The notes under the pieces were generated by a model. The model was not told where the DNA came from and ran no database searches. It saw nothing but the letters and a program-made list of their open reading frames with translations. Below, piece by piece: positions 50,550 through 59,658 of a stretch of DNA of 59,658 nucleotides. Every line of letters starts with the position of its first letter. Within the stretch, counting starts at the first letter, position 1. This DNA is from Anaerolineae bacterium. Lineage in GTDB: Bacteria; Chloroflexota; Anaerolineae; JAFGEY01. Both the position numbers and the translations under genes were made by a program. The stretch lies in NCBI GenBank assembly GCA_016931365.1, contig JAFGEY010000497.1:1-59658 (forward strand), read 5' to 3'.

Positions 50550-50555
50550 AAACAG

Positions 50556-50584
50556 TTGGCAGAAATGCCAGTTCGTGGTAAACT
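50556..50584 (+). promoter_or_regulatory. Promoter of the histidine-kinase cluster
   Basis: TTGGCA (50556-50561), 17-nt spacer, TAAACT (50579-50584), back to back with the secD promoter. Confidence 0.55.
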
Positions 50585-50667
50585 GATCACATTGACCAAG
50601 TGGAAAAATGATGATCTATCCATCTGCCAGAAGGCAACTGATTTCAATAGTGCTTGGGGACGGTGGA

Positions 50668-50759
50668 GCAATGCATAATACTCGTATTCGTCTGGCGTCT
50701 GAGCATTGCGCCCTGAGCGGGGAAGTTATTCCATTGGCTCAGGGCGTTGTTGTTTTTGG
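50668..50759 (+). promoter_or_regulatory. Structured leader with terminator-like hairpin
   Basis: GCAATGC (50668-50674) pairs with GCATTGC (50703-50709). Directly after, GCCCTGAGC (50710-50718) pairs with GCTCAGGGC (50737-50745) and is followed by GTTGTTGTTTTTGG. The second hairpin looks like an attenuator ahead of the kinase gene at 50787. Confidence 0.5.
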
Positions 50760-50786
50760 TTTGCTCTGCTGAATTGGGAGTAGGGA

Positions 50787-53384
50787 ATGTCTGACGACAA
50801 ACCGATACGTGTCTTGATCATCGACGATGAAGAGGTGATCTGCCATACGGTGGCAACATATTTGAACGAGTTCGGATATGCGACGGTTACAGCCCCCGAC
50901 GGCGAGGCGGGTCTGGACAAGGCGCGCGCCGAGTCGTTTGATGTGGTGCTTGTCGATTTGCGTATGCCTCGCATAGATGGTCTGGAAGTCGTGTCCGCAC
51001 TCAAGGAAGAGCAGCCGGACCTGCCCATAGTTGTCGTTTCCGGAACCGGCGTACTCAAACATGCCATCGAGGCATTGCGGCAGGGGGCATGGGATTATCT
51101 GACCAAGCCGTTACATGATATCGATGAGTTGATCGTGGTCATCGAGCGGGTGCTGGAGCGCGCGCGGTTGATCGTTCAACGGCGAAAGGCCGAAGCCCAG
51201 ATGGCGCGCCATCTGCGCGAGGCACTGTTGCTGAATAGGGTGATTGCCGCGTCGTCGTCGGCGCTGAAACCTCAGGCTGTTATGGAGGTACTGTGTAAGG
51301 AACTCGCTCAAGCATTTGATCTGCCCAAGGTGGTTTTTGCCCAATTCGATACAGACCGTAAAAACCTAATCGTCCAGGCTGAACATCGTGCATCAGAGTG
51401 GCCGTCGGTGCTGGGGCAAGTGATTTCGGCGGCAAACAGTACCGTGATCCGGCAGATGCTGGTCCAACAGACGTCGCTTCTGATCGGCGCGGAGCAGGTC
51501 GGTGCGCGGTGCGCCGACGTGCGCGACTGGCTGCACCAGCAAGCCGATATGGCGCTTTTGTTAACGCCGGCGTTGTTGCGCGGCACGATAGTGGGCCTGT
51601 TTGGATTGCTTTCCAATGAGGCAGGTGTGTTTGAACCGTCGATGATCGAACTGGTGCAAGGGGTTGCCACGGCGGGCACGCAGGCTCTGGAGAATGCATG
51701 GCTGTTTGAGCAGGCTGATGCGGCGCGCGTCGAATCACAGGCGCGCGCATCGGCGTTAAGCGAGGCAAATGAGCGGCTCAAAGAGCTGGATCGGCTCAAG
51801 AGCGAGTTTTTGGCGACGGTGAGCCACGAATTGCGTACCCCGCTCAACGCGATCATTGGCTTTTCCGAGTTGCTGCTCAGCGAAAAATTAGGCGCATTGG
51901 CCCCGGAGCAGCGTCGAGGGGTGGACAATGTTCTTGCCAGCGGGGAGCTGTTGCTGGAATTGATCAATAACATTCTCGACTTTTCCAAGATTGAGGCTGG
52001 ACAGCTGGACCTCGACGAGGTTGATTTTGATCCGGGGCAGGTGGTCGAACAGATGGTCGATCTGGTCGCCCCGCGCGCGTTTGCTAAAGGGCTCGAATTC
52101 GTGTACACGGTGTCTCCTGACATCCCCGCGTGTCTGCGCGGCGACCCGCTACGTCTGCGCCAGGTGTTGGTCAACCTGGTTTCCAACGCCGTCAAATTCA
52201 CGGAACGCGGCCAGGTGGTGGTTCGTGTCGATCTGGTTCATGCCCAGGATGCTTCAGTCAGGCTCGGCTGCTCGGTCGCGGACACGGGTATCGGCATCCC
52301 TCCAGAGCGGTTGGCCTCAGTCTTTGCCAGCTTCGTCCAGTCCGACGGCTCGGTGGCCCGGCAGTATGGTGGTAGCGGTTTGGGTCTGACCATTTCGAAA
52401 CGGTTGGTTGAGATGATGGGGGGGGATCTTCGGATCGAAAGCCAAGTGGGCCGGGGCAGCACCTTTTCTTTCGATGTTGTTCTCCAGCATGCTCTGATCC
52501 AGGTCCCCGCCGCGCAGCCTGAAGTCGATGTGCTGGCAAATTTGCACCTTCTGGTGGTTGATGACAATGAGGCGAATCGGCAAATTTTGTGTGAAACGCT
52601 GAATTTTTGGGGCTGTCGATGCGAGATCGCTGCAAGCGGTATTGAAGGACTGCAAAAACTGCGTCAGGCCGTGGCAGGGAGTGCGTCCTTTGATCTGGTG
52701 CTGCTCGACATGCAAATGCCTGGCGTCAGCGGCCTGGATGTGTTGGCCTCGCTCCGGCGGCATCCGATCTTGAGTCAATTGCCGGTGGTGATGGTGGCCT
52801 CGGATGATGCGCTACCGCCAGTGTCCGATAGCGGTGAGCGACCCTGGGCGGCCCATCTGTCCAAGCCGGTCAGACGCAAGCAGCTCTTGTCGACGCTTCT
52901 GGAGGTGCTGCGTCCAGAAACGGCGTCAGGCGGCGTTCAGGGGCGTGCCGATGTCGAGCCTTCGTCATCAGGGAATATTCAGGATCGCAAAATGCCGACA
53001 CTCCACATTTTGCTCGCCGAGGATAATCCAGTCAATCGACACCTGATCAAGATGATGCTCGAACAATTGGGGCATTGCGTGGCGGCGGTGGATAACGGGC
53101 AGACGGCATTGGACTTGCTCGTCGAAGGTGTGTTTGATCTGATCTTTATGGACATTCAGATGCCAGGGATGGACGGTACAACGGCGACCCAGGCGATCCG
53201 GGCCGACGCGCGTTGGGCAGACATTCCCGTCATTGCGATGACCGCACACGCGATGAAGGGAGATCGGGAGTGGTTTATGCAGGCCGGGATGGATGACTAT
53301 GTCAGCAAACCTGTGCGGGTTGAAGACCTGGATGCGGTCATACGTCGTCAGTTTGCGCGGCGACACTTGGGAGAGCGACTATGA
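50787..53384 (+). CDS. Hybrid histidine kinase (REC-GAF-HisKA-HATPase-REC-REC)
   Basis: An 865-aa soluble hybrid kinase. An N-terminal receiver has phospho-acceptor Asp57 (VVLVDLRMP), then a coiled helix and a GAF-like segment (about 150-305). HisKA has ATVSHELRTPLN with His347. HATPase_c follows with LVSNAVKFT, DTGIGIPPE and GGSGLGLTISK. Two C-terminal receivers have acceptor Asp641 (LVLLDMQMP) and Asp789 (LIFMDIQMP). The arrangement, with a receiver first, fits an integrating phosphorelay. The ATG at 50787 is 4 nt after a GGGAGTAGGGA. Its stop overlaps the next gene by 4 nt. Confidence 0.92.
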   Translation: MSDDKPIRVLIIDDEEVICHTVATYLNEFGYATVTAPDGEAGLDKARAESFDVVLVDLRMPRIDGLEVVSALKEEQPDLPIVVVSGTGVLKHAIEALRQGAWDYLTKPLHDIDELIVVIERVLERARLIVQRRKAEAQMARHLREALLLNRVIAASSSALKPQAVMEVLCKELAQAFDLPKVVFAQFDTDRKNLIVQAEHRASEWPSVLGQVISAANSTVIRQMLVQQTSLLIGAEQVGARCADVRDWLHQQADMALLLTPALLRGTIVGLFGLLSNEAGVFEPSMIELVQGVATAGTQALENAWLFEQADAARVESQARASALSEANERLKELDRLKSEFLATVSHELRTPLNAIIGFSELLLSEKLGALAPEQRRGVDNVLASGELLLELINNILDFSKIEAGQLDLDEVDFDPGQVVEQMVDLVAPRAFAKGLEFVYTVSPDIPACLRGDPLRLRQVLVNLVSNAVKFTERGQVVVRVDLVHAQDASVRLGCSVADTGIGIPPERLASVFASFVQSDGSVARQYGGSGLGLTISKRLVEMMGGDLRIESQVGRGSTFSFDVVLQHALIQVPAAQPEVDVLANLHLLVVDDNEANRQILCETLNFWGCRCEIAASGIEGLQKLRQAVAGSASFDLVLLDMQMPGVSGLDVLASLRRHPILSQLPVVMVASDDALPPVSDSGERPWAAHLSKPVRRKQLLSTLLEVLRPETASGGVQGRADVEPSSSGNIQDRKMPTLHILLAEDNPVNRHLIKMMLEQLGHCVAAVDNGQTALDLLVEGVFDLIFMDIQMPGMDGTTATQAIRADARWADIPVIAMTAHAMKGDREWFMQAGMDDYVSKPVRVEDLDAVIRRQFARRHLGERL

Positions 53385-56074
53385 AGCGCCTTGATAGCAG
53401 GTGGACCAAGTTGACGGCATCGGGCCCCGTTGACGGGGATAAGGCGCGTCATGAGTACATGACCCAGATTGTGCTGACGGTGATACTGATTACGTTGCTT
53501 TGCTTTACCTTGTTGATTGCCTGGAGCTGGTTGTTCGATCTTTTCTTATTCAGTGACGTGCTGTTGATGCTCGGCATTGATGCGGTGATCGGAGGGGGGC
53601 TGTGGGCAGCCCATCGAGGCGGATGGAAATGGGCCAGCGCGCTTCCGCCGACGTTGTTCTTCTTGATTGCTGTGGCGCTTACCTACCAATCCGGTTTTTT
53701 CACTTCAGCAGTCTTGTTTTACGTCGTGACACTCATGCTCACTGCCATTTTGCGCGGCGTCAAGTCGCAGTGGTGGATGTTGGCTTGTAGCCTGATCGCC
53801 TACCTGGTTCTTGGTTGGATGCATATCGACTATGACGGGGAGGAGCAAGCTGCGTTTGTGCTTGTGGCCTGCGGCGCATTCTTGGGCGTGGCTCTGTTGC
53901 AATGGCTGTCGATTGGACAACTGCAACGCGCGCTCGATCGGGCGCGCGCTCTCGCGCTCGAGTTGGAGCGTAGTGAAGACAAGTATCGCCGCGTGGTTGA
54001 GAATGCCAATGAGAGCATCCTGGTGATCCAGAATGGCTTGATCCGCTTTTTTAATCCCAATGTGCCCCAGATGCTCGGCATCGACGCTGACAGATTGGCC
54101 GAGACGTCATTTATCGGCTTGGTTCATCTTGAGGATCGTGCGCTGGTAATGGATCGTTACCAGCGCCGTGTGCGGGGTGAGCAGGTACCCGAGATGTACA
54201 CTTTTCGGGTGGTGGATGGGATGGGGCAGGTACGTTGGGCAGAACTCCGCGCCGTGTTGATCGATTGGGAAGGCGCTCCGGCAACGCTCAACTTTGTAAC
54301 CGAGATTACCGCGCGCAAGCAGGCCGAATCCGAGCGCGAACGGCTTTTGGCCGACCTGGAACGCCGTAACGTCCAGTTGCAGACCGCCGCGCAGATCTCC
54401 CAGTCGACGAGCACAGTGCTCGAGCCGGAAGAACTGATCGGCCGTGCTGTGAGCTTGATTCAGGAGCGGTTTGATTTTTATTACGTGGGCTTGTTCCTGG
54501 TGGATGAGGCAAGTGGGTTTGCCATCCTGCGGGCGGGAACCGGCGATGCCGGGCGGCAGATGCTTGCACAAGGTCACAAGCTGGCCGTGGGCGGTGAGTC
54601 GATGATTGGGCAGTGCGTGGCCGATGCACAGGCACGGATCGCCCTCGATATCGGGCACGCGTCGGCGCGGTTTGATAATCCCTTGTTGCCACTGACCCGT
54701 TCCGAGATGGCCTTGCCCCTGGTGAGTCGAGGCCAGTGCATCGGCGCGCTGACCGTACAAAGCGATCAGGAGGCCGCTTTTTCCAGTGAGGATATAGCTG
54801 CGCTGCAAACGATGGCCGATCACCTGGCTGTAGCCATCGAAAATGCGCGCCTCTTTCAGCAGCTTGACGATCAACTAACGCAATCGCATCTGCTCAATAT
54901 GACCCTGTCGCGCACTCAGCGATTGCTGCAAAGCATCACCGATTCGATGCCTTCTGCCCTGGTTGTCCTGGATGCCGTGGGGCAGGTTTTGCTCTGGAAT
55001 CCGGCGGCCGATACGATGACCGGCTGCACGGCGCAACAGATCGGCTCAGAGTCGTTATGGGATCGCTGTTCCAAGTTGGCCCACTATCGTGAACTGTTTG
55101 AACAGGTATTGCGCGAGGGGCAGATCGTACATCGGCACCGCGATCATTTGCTTACTCTGGCGGGCGAGGTGTATTGTGATGTCAGTGTGTTTCCGCTCAC
55201 GTCCGATGTGGTGGAAGGTGCTGTATTGCGTGTCGATGACGTGAGCCAGCGAGTGCAACTGGAAGAAATGATGCTCCAGTCGGCCAAGATGGCCAGCGTC
55301 GGCGGGTTGGCAGCAGGCGTGGCCCACGAAATCAACAACCCGCTGGGCGCGATCATCCAGAGCGCGCAGATGCTGCAACTGGCGTTCGACACGACGCGTG
55401 AGCGTACCCGGGAGCGGTTGGCCCGCTGCGGCGTCGATGCGGAGGCCCTGTCCCATTACCTCGACGAACGCGGCTTGCACGAGTATTTGCAGGGTATCCG
55501 TTCCACCGGGGAACGCGCGGCCAAGATCGTCTCTGACCTGCTGAGTTTTTCACGCTATCGTCCTGCCGAAACTGCGCCGCACGATTTGAATGAACTGATC
55601 GAACAGACACTAGAGTTAGCAGCCACTGATTATAACTTGAGCAAGCAATACGATTTCCGCAACATTGACATTGTGCGCGAGCTTGCGCCAGGGTTGCCCC
55701 AGGCACTGTGCGACGGATCGCAGATACAACAGGTGGTGCTTAACCTGTTGCGCAACGCGGCCCAGGCGATGAGCGGCGCGCATGACGATTTGTGCGCGTC
55801 ACGGGAGGGCTGGTATCCCCGATTGATCTTGCGGACGCTACGTCGCGATAATGATCTGATTCTAGAGGTCGAGGATAACGGTCCGGGGATGCCACAGGCG
55901 GCGCAATCGCGTCTTTTTGAGCCTTTTTTCACCACCAAAGAGGTTGGGGAAGGCACGGGATTGGGATTGTGGCTCTGTTGGTCGATCATCGTCGAGCGGC
56001 ACAAAGGCGTCATCCGCTATGAGGCCGGGGGGGAAGGCGGTGCTCGTTTTGTGATCGCGCTTCCGCTCGTGTGA
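53381..56074 (+). CDS. Membrane histidine kinase with PAS and GAF domains
   Basis: An 897-aa kinase with about five N-terminal spans (residues 30-175), a PAS domain (about 200-310), a GAF domain (about 335-490), a second PAS (about 515-625) and HisKA plus HATPase: LAAGVAHEINNPLGAI with His648, then LLRNAAQAM, DNGPGMPQ and GTGLGLWLCW. It ends without a receiver, so it probably signals to the neighbouring receivers. The ATG at 53381 overlaps the preceding stop by 4 nt. The large gap of 80 nt after it contains the promoter at 56086-56115. Confidence 0.92.
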   Translation: MKRLDSRWTKLTASGPVDGDKARHEYMTQIVLTVILITLLCFTLLIAWSWLFDLFLFSDVLLMLGIDAVIGGGLWAAHRGGWKWASALPPTLFFLIAVALTYQSGFFTSAVLFYVVTLMLTAILRGVKSQWWMLACSLIAYLVLGWMHIDYDGEEQAAFVLVACGAFLGVALLQWLSIGQLQRALDRARALALELERSEDKYRRVVENANESILVIQNGLIRFFNPNVPQMLGIDADRLAETSFIGLVHLEDRALVMDRYQRRVRGEQVPEMYTFRVVDGMGQVRWAELRAVLIDWEGAPATLNFVTEITARKQAESERERLLADLERRNVQLQTAAQISQSTSTVLEPEELIGRAVSLIQERFDFYYVGLFLVDEASGFAILRAGTGDAGRQMLAQGHKLAVGGESMIGQCVADAQARIALDIGHASARFDNPLLPLTRSEMALPLVSRGQCIGALTVQSDQEAAFSSEDIAALQTMADHLAVAIENARLFQQLDDQLTQSHLLNMTLSRTQRLLQSITDSMPSALVVLDAVGQVLLWNPAADTMTGCTAQQIGSESLWDRCSKLAHYRELFEQVLREGQIVHRHRDHLLTLAGEVYCDVSVFPLTSDVVEGAVLRVDDVSQRVQLEEMMLQSAKMASVGGLAAGVAHEINNPLGAIIQSAQMLQLAFDTTRERTRERLARCGVDAEALSHYLDERGLHEYLQGIRSTGERAAKIVSDLLSFSRYRPAETAPHDLNELIEQTLELAATDYNLSKQYDFRNIDIVRELAPGLPQALCDGSQIQQVVLNLLRNAAQAMSGAHDDLCASREGWYPRLILRTLRRDNDLILEVEDNGPGMPQAAQSRLFEPFFTTKEVGEGTGLGLWLCWSIIVERHKGVIRYEAGGEGGARFVIALPLV

Positions 56075-56085
56075 GAACAGACATA

Positions 56086-56115
56086 TGGACAGGAAAACAC
56101 GTTTTGAGGTATACT
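56086..56115 (+). promoter_or_regulatory. Promoter of the receiver and third kinase genes
   Basis: TGGACA (56086-56091), 18-nt spacer, TATACT (56110-56115), about 40 nt before the receiver gene. Confidence 0.6.
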
Positions 56116-56156
56116 AGTGGCAGCGATCATCTGCCGACTGGTGTTGAGGAGTGCAT

Positions 56157-56534
56157 GTGGCCCATAAACGGATTTTGGTTGTAGACGACGAGCGATTGAC
56201 CAGAATCTCTTTGGTTGATTTTCTGGCCGATATGGGATTTGAGACGGTGAGTGCTGCCGATGGCGAATCGGCGATTGCTTTGCAGCGAGACCGTCCGTTT
56301 GATTTTTGCATCATCGATATTCGCATGCCCGGCATCGACGGCGTGGAGACGATCATAACCCTGCACCGTATTGATGCGCGCTCGCGCTTTTTTGTCTGCA
56401 CCGGCTCGCCTCAGTTTGCCCTCTCCCCGGTCTTGAAACAGATTGGCCTGCAGGAGCACGACGTGGTTTTCAAGCCGGTGCTCGATATGCGCGTTTTTGT
56501 CGACCTGATTGCCCAGGTCGAAGGAGTTGGGTAG
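56157..56534 (+). CDS. Single-domain response regulator (receiver)
   Basis: A 125-aa CheY/Spo0F-like protein. It has KRILVVDDERLTRISLVDFL (acidic pair), CIIDIRMPGIDG with acceptor Asp54, FVCTGSP in place of the usual Thr/Ser loop, and VVFKPVLD with the conserved Lys. No output domain, so it is a phosphorelay intermediate. I start at the GTG at 56157, with AGGAG 5 nt upstream; a GTG two codons earlier has no spacing. Its stop overlaps the next gene by 1 nt. Confidence 0.88.
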   Translation: MAHKRILVVDDERLTRISLVDFLADMGFETVSAADGESAIALQRDRPFDFCIIDIRMPGIDGVETIITLHRIDARSRFFVCTGSPQFALSPVLKQIGLQEHDVVFKPVLDMRVFVDLIAQVEGVG

Positions 56535-58573
56535 TGAGCCAGGCGCGAATTCTGGTCGTTGATGACGAGGCACTGATCCGCCGCGCGTTGGCCGACTATC
56601 TGGTCGAGTGTGGCTATGATGTCGAGATGGCTGCGGATGGCTTGGAAGGTTTGACCAGAGTACGAGTAAGCCGCTTCGATGCCGTGTTGATTGACCTGCG
56701 CATGCCCAGGTTGGATGGGTTGGAGGTCATCACCGCATTGCGTGCCGAGCAACCCGATCTGCCGGTGGTCGTCGTTTCGGGCACCGGCGTGTTGAACGAT
56801 GCGATCGAAGCAATGCGGATGGGCGCCTGGGATTATGTGACCAAGCCGGTGCGCGATATGAACGAGATCGTGGTTGTCGTCGAGCGAGTGCTGGAAAAAG
56901 CGCGCCTGCTCGCAGAGCGCGACCGCTATCAGCAGGAACTGGAGCAGCTCAATCGCTCTCTAGAAGCTAAAGTGACTCGCCAGACGCACGACCTGCGCGT
57001 TCAAAACCGCGAATTGGAACGTTTGCTGGCCCAGGTGCAGGCACAGGTGACGCGCGTACAGCAGATCGTCGATACGGTGCCCGAAGGCGTGCTGCTGTTG
57101 GATGCTGACGGCCGGATCGTACTTGCCAATCCTTTGGCACAGCGCGATCTTGTCACCTTGGCTCCTGTGCCGGAAGATGAAAGCGCAGGTGGTCCCTATC
57201 AGTTGTATACCCAAATGCCTTTGCCTGGTCTGGGCGATTGCTCGCTTGCCAGCCTGCTGGAACCGCCGCCGCAAGGATTGTGGCACGAGGTCGCAGGCGA
57301 CGGTCAGCGGTTTGAGGTCATCGCGCGGGCCATCGAACAAGAGGTAGTGTCCGGTGGCTGGGTGATAGTGATTCGAGATGTGACTCAGGAACGCGAGATT
57401 GCGCGTCACGTTCGACAACAGGAGCGGCTGGCTGCGATCGGGCAGCTCGCCGCGGGCATTGCGCACGATTTCAACAACCACCTCACAGCGATCAATGGCT
57501 ACTCGGAACTGCTGTTGCTTGGCCTGCCCACCGAGGATCCGCGCCGCGCCGACCTGGAAGAGATCAAAAAGGCTGCCGGTCGTTCGGCTTCGTTGACCCG
57601 CCAGTTATTGGCTTTTAGCCGCAAGCAGGTCATTCAACCCTGCATTCTCAATTTGAATGACCTCGTTGCCGACATTGAAAGGATGCTGCAACGGCTGATC
57701 GGCGAAAACATCGAGTTGATTGCCCAGCTCGACCCGATGCTCGGTCAAGTGGAAGCCGATCCGGGGCAGATCGATCAGGTGATCATAAACCTGGTCGTGA
57801 ACGCGCGCGATGCGATGCCCGATGGCGGCAAATTGATCGTCGAGACGGCGAATGTTGATCTGGATCATACGTTTACGACCCGGCATATCGATCTGGAACC
57901 AGGGTCATACGTGATGCTCTCCGTAGCTGATACCGGGATTGGGATGGATGAGGAAACCCAGTCCCACCTTTTTGAGCCTTTTTTCACCACCAAAGAACGG
58001 GGGAAAGGCACAGGGCTGGGGCTGGCGACTGTGTATGGCATTATCAAACAGAGCGGCGGCAGCGTCTGGGCGTACAGCGAATTGGGACATGGGAGCGCGT
58101 TCAAGATCTATTTGCCCCGCGTTGATGGCGTGCCGATGTCGATCTCGAGCGAGCAGACGAACATTAATCGGCTTCAGGGCACCGAGACCTTGCTTCTGGT
58201 TGAGGATGACGACGCTGTGTGCGAACTGGCCCAGCGTATTTTACAACGCTATCGCTATCAGGTGATTGTCGCACGGAACGCCCAAGAGGCGCTTGACCGT
58301 GCTTTGGTGTATCGTAATCACATCGATCTGCTGATCACCGATGTGATTATGCCCGAAATGAGCGGGCGCGATTTGGCCGCGCGGCTCTTGAAAGTGCGCC
58401 CCGGTATTCAGGTTTTGTATATGTCAGGTTACACTGACGAAGTGATTGTCCGTCACGGAGTGCTCGAACCCGGCGTTCATTTTATCCAAAAACCATTCAC
58501 CGCGCTTGCTTTTTTGCGCAAAGTCCGTCAGGTGCTCGACGTACCGGCGACTGTTGTCCATCAAGGAGTGTAA
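56534..58573 (+). CDS. Hybrid histidine kinase (REC-PAS-HisKA-HATPase-REC)
   Basis: A 679-aa soluble kinase. The N-terminal receiver (acceptor Asp54, VLIDLRMPRLDGLEV) closely resembles that of the kinase at 50787, including the phrase VVVSGTGVL and WDYxTKP. A coiled coil (about 115-175) and PAS (about 176-285) follow, then LAAGIAHDFNNHLTAI with His311, NARDAMPDGG, DTGIGMDEE and GKGTGLGLATVYG. The C-terminal receiver has ITDVIMPEMSG. The start is GTG at 56534, sharing one base with the preceding stop. The H-box HDFNN form is common in this kinase group. Confidence 0.93.
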   Translation: MSQARILVVDDEALIRRALADYLVECGYDVEMAADGLEGLTRVRVSRFDAVLIDLRMPRLDGLEVITALRAEQPDLPVVVVSGTGVLNDAIEAMRMGAWDYVTKPVRDMNEIVVVVERVLEKARLLAERDRYQQELEQLNRSLEAKVTRQTHDLRVQNRELERLLAQVQAQVTRVQQIVDTVPEGVLLLDADGRIVLANPLAQRDLVTLAPVPEDESAGGPYQLYTQMPLPGLGDCSLASLLEPPPQGLWHEVAGDGQRFEVIARAIEQEVVSGGWVIVIRDVTQEREIARHVRQQERLAAIGQLAAGIAHDFNNHLTAINGYSELLLLGLPTEDPRRADLEEIKKAAGRSASLTRQLLAFSRKQVIQPCILNLNDLVADIERMLQRLIGENIELIAQLDPMLGQVEADPGQIDQVIINLVVNARDAMPDGGKLIVETANVDLDHTFTTRHIDLEPGSYVMLSVADTGIGMDEETQSHLFEPFFTTKERGKGTGLGLATVYGIIKQSGGSVWAYSELGHGSAFKIYLPRVDGVPMSISSEQTNINRLQGTETLLLVEDDDAVCELAQRILQRYRYQVIVARNAQEALDRALVYRNHIDLLITDVIMPEMSGRDLAARLLKVRPGIQVLYMSGYTDEVIVRHGVLEPGVHFIQKPFTALAFLRKVRQVLDVPATVVHQGV

Positions 58574-58576
58574 GCA

Positions 58577-59658
58577 ATGGCCGAACCAAGTTTGTCTCCG
58601 GTTGACAAGGCGCAGCCCGCCCGCCCGCCGCTCAAGGATCAGATTTCAAAGACCAGGCACAAGATCACCGTCGGCGATCGCGAAATCGCCTTTACGGCGC
58701 AGGCGGGGATCGTGGTGCTCAAAAAGGAAGACGATCAGCCTCAGGCTGCGATGTTCTTTGTTGCCTATTTCCGCGATGACGTTGAGGATGTCAGCCGACG
58801 TCCGCTCACCTTTTCTTTTAACGGCGGACCGGGCTCGTCGTCAGTGTGGCTGCATCTGGGATTGCTTGGTCCCAAACGCGTCGTATTGGAAAAGGATGGC
58901 AAACCGCTGCCGCCGCCCTGCCAGTTGGTCGATAATGCCTTTTCGCTGCTCGACGAGACCGATCTGATTTTCATCGACCCGGTGAGCACCGGGTTCAGCC
59001 GGGCTGCTGAGGAGGAAAAGGCTAAGGACTTTCACGGCTTTGAAAAGGACATCGAATCGGTGGGCGATTTCATCCGCCTGATGGTCACGCGGTTCAAACG
59101 CTGGGCTTCGCCCAAGTTCTTGATCGGCGAGAGTTACGGCACCACGCGCGCGGCGGGGCTTTCTGGCTATCTGCAGGAGCGGCACGGGTTATACCTGAAC
59201 GGGATTATGCTCATCTCATCGATCCTCAATTTTCAAACCGCGCGATTCAGTCCGGGCAACGATCTGCCCTACATCCTCTTTTTGCCCACCTACGCGGCGA
59301 CGGCGTGGTACCATCACCGATTGGATGACGAACTCGAGCGCGATCTGCGCCAGATGCTCGACGAGGTTGAGGCATTTGCACGCGGCCCGTATGCAAATGC
59401 TTTGTTCAAGGGCGCATCTTTGCCGGCGGACGAGCGGGTCGAGATCGCCCGGCAGTTGGCCCGTTACACCGGCTTGAGCGTCGAGTATGTCGAGCGCACC
59501 GACCTGCGCATTGAGATTTTCCGCTTTACCAAGGAACTGCTGCGCGCTGAGGGGCGCACGGTAGGTCGGTTGGACAGCCGCTATACCGGCGTCGACCGCG
59601 ACGCGGCGGGTGAGCAGTTCGAGTTTGATCCCAGCCTGGCCTTGATCACCGGGCCGTA
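58577..59658 (+). CDS. Serine carboxypeptidase-like protein (S10), 3' end cut
   Basis: The first 360 codons of an S10-type peptidase; the frame is open at the window end. The oxyanion-region motif is SFNGGPGSSSVWLH, and the nucleophile is in LIGESYGTTRAAG (the GxSxG serine). FIDPVSTGFS is also typical. The catalytic Asp and His lie beyond the window. No signal peptide is seen, so secretion is not supported. The ATG at 58577 follows AAGGAG, only 3 nt after the kinase stop, so it is co-transcribed with the signalling genes. Confidence 0.9.
   Translation, partial: MAEPSLSPVDKAQPARPPLKDQISKTRHKITVGDREIAFTAQAGIVVLKKEDDQPQAAMFFVAYFRDDVEDVSRRPLTFSFNGGPGSSSVWLHLGLLGPKRVVLEKDGKPLPPPCQLVDNAFSLLDETDLIFIDPVSTGFSRAAEEEKAKDFHGFEKDIESVGDFIRLMVTRFKRWASPKFLIGESYGTTRAAGLSGYLQERHGLYLNGIMLISSILNFQTARFSPGNDLPYILFLPTYAATAWYHHRLDDELERDLRQMLDEVEAFARGPYANALFKGASLPADERVEIARQLARYTGLSVEYVERTDLRIEIFRFTKELLRAEGRTVGRLDSRYTGVDRDAAGEQFEFDPSLALITGP

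Noticed and set aside
1..59658. tRNA, rRNA, CRISPR or transposase genes
   Set aside because: None could be recognised by eye. A covariance and repeat search would be needed to exclude a short RNA.

Overview
The window is GC-rich bacterial chromosome with no rRNA, tRNA, CRISPR array, IS element or phage gene visible. Family content suggests a Chloroflexota bacterium, perhaps Anaerolineae or Caldilineae: a MalT-like LuxR regulator, many glycoside hydrolases, a Tat-exported lipoprotein for a family-5 ABC importer, large hybrid histidine kinases and frequent GTG/TTG starts. This is inferred from gene content only; no marker gene was compared.

Layout. (1) 7-5509, minus strand: DegT-type aminotransferase, two overlapping amidohydrolase-fold genes (the first translated has lost its metal ligands, the second keeps them) and a MalT-like regulator. 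(2) 5595-7764, plus strand: a HEPN-like protein overlapping pyruvate kinase, behind a promoter with an inverted repeat in its spacer. (3) 7807-27186, minus strand, about 19 kb of one orientation: a LacI regulator, a family-5 ABC importer, an oxidoreductase, a GH151-like hydrolase, an MFS carrier, three GH29 alpha-L-fucosidases, a GDP-mannose 3,5-epimerase, a GHMP sugar kinase, a tandem-domain nucleotidyltransferase, NUDIX, an aldo/keto reductase, and a decayed GH29 remnant. This reads as a fucoside scavenging island with a built-in nucleotide-sugar branch. (4) 27413-29754, plus strand: aldo/keto reductase and a GH130 mannoside phosphorylase, divergent from lacI. (5) 29848-37559, plus strand: a LiaI/LiaF-like membrane pair, a metallo-beta-lactamase (MBL) protein, two methyltransferases, a ceramidase-like protein, mnmA, a small membrane protein and a sugar epimerase. 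(6) 37587-42620: rluD-type synthase, lspA, a DksA-like zinc-finger protein and a third aldo/keto reductase on minus, then anmK and a SWIM zinc-finger protein on plus. The SWIM gene is preceded by a promoter, a 17-codon leader ORF and a terminator. (7) 42624-50420: UlaG-like MBL protein (minus), an MBL-STAS-pseudokinase fusion (plus) behind a structured leader, two tandem ParA-type ATPases (minus), a zinc-ribbon protein (plus), secF and secD (minus). (8) 50556-58573, plus strand: a four-gene phosphorelay cluster (three histidine kinases and a single-domain receiver), then the 5' part of a serine carboxypeptidase-like gene cut by the window end.

The most unusual items are the MBL-STAS-pseudokinase, the leader ORF that stops inside a terminator loop, the GH29 enzyme with a ribbon-helix-helix-like head, the plant-type GDP-mannose epimerase in a fucosidase island, the degenerate amidohydrolase partner, and the GH29 remnant with an in-frame stop. 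All assignments come from reading motifs and architecture by eye; no database search was run.
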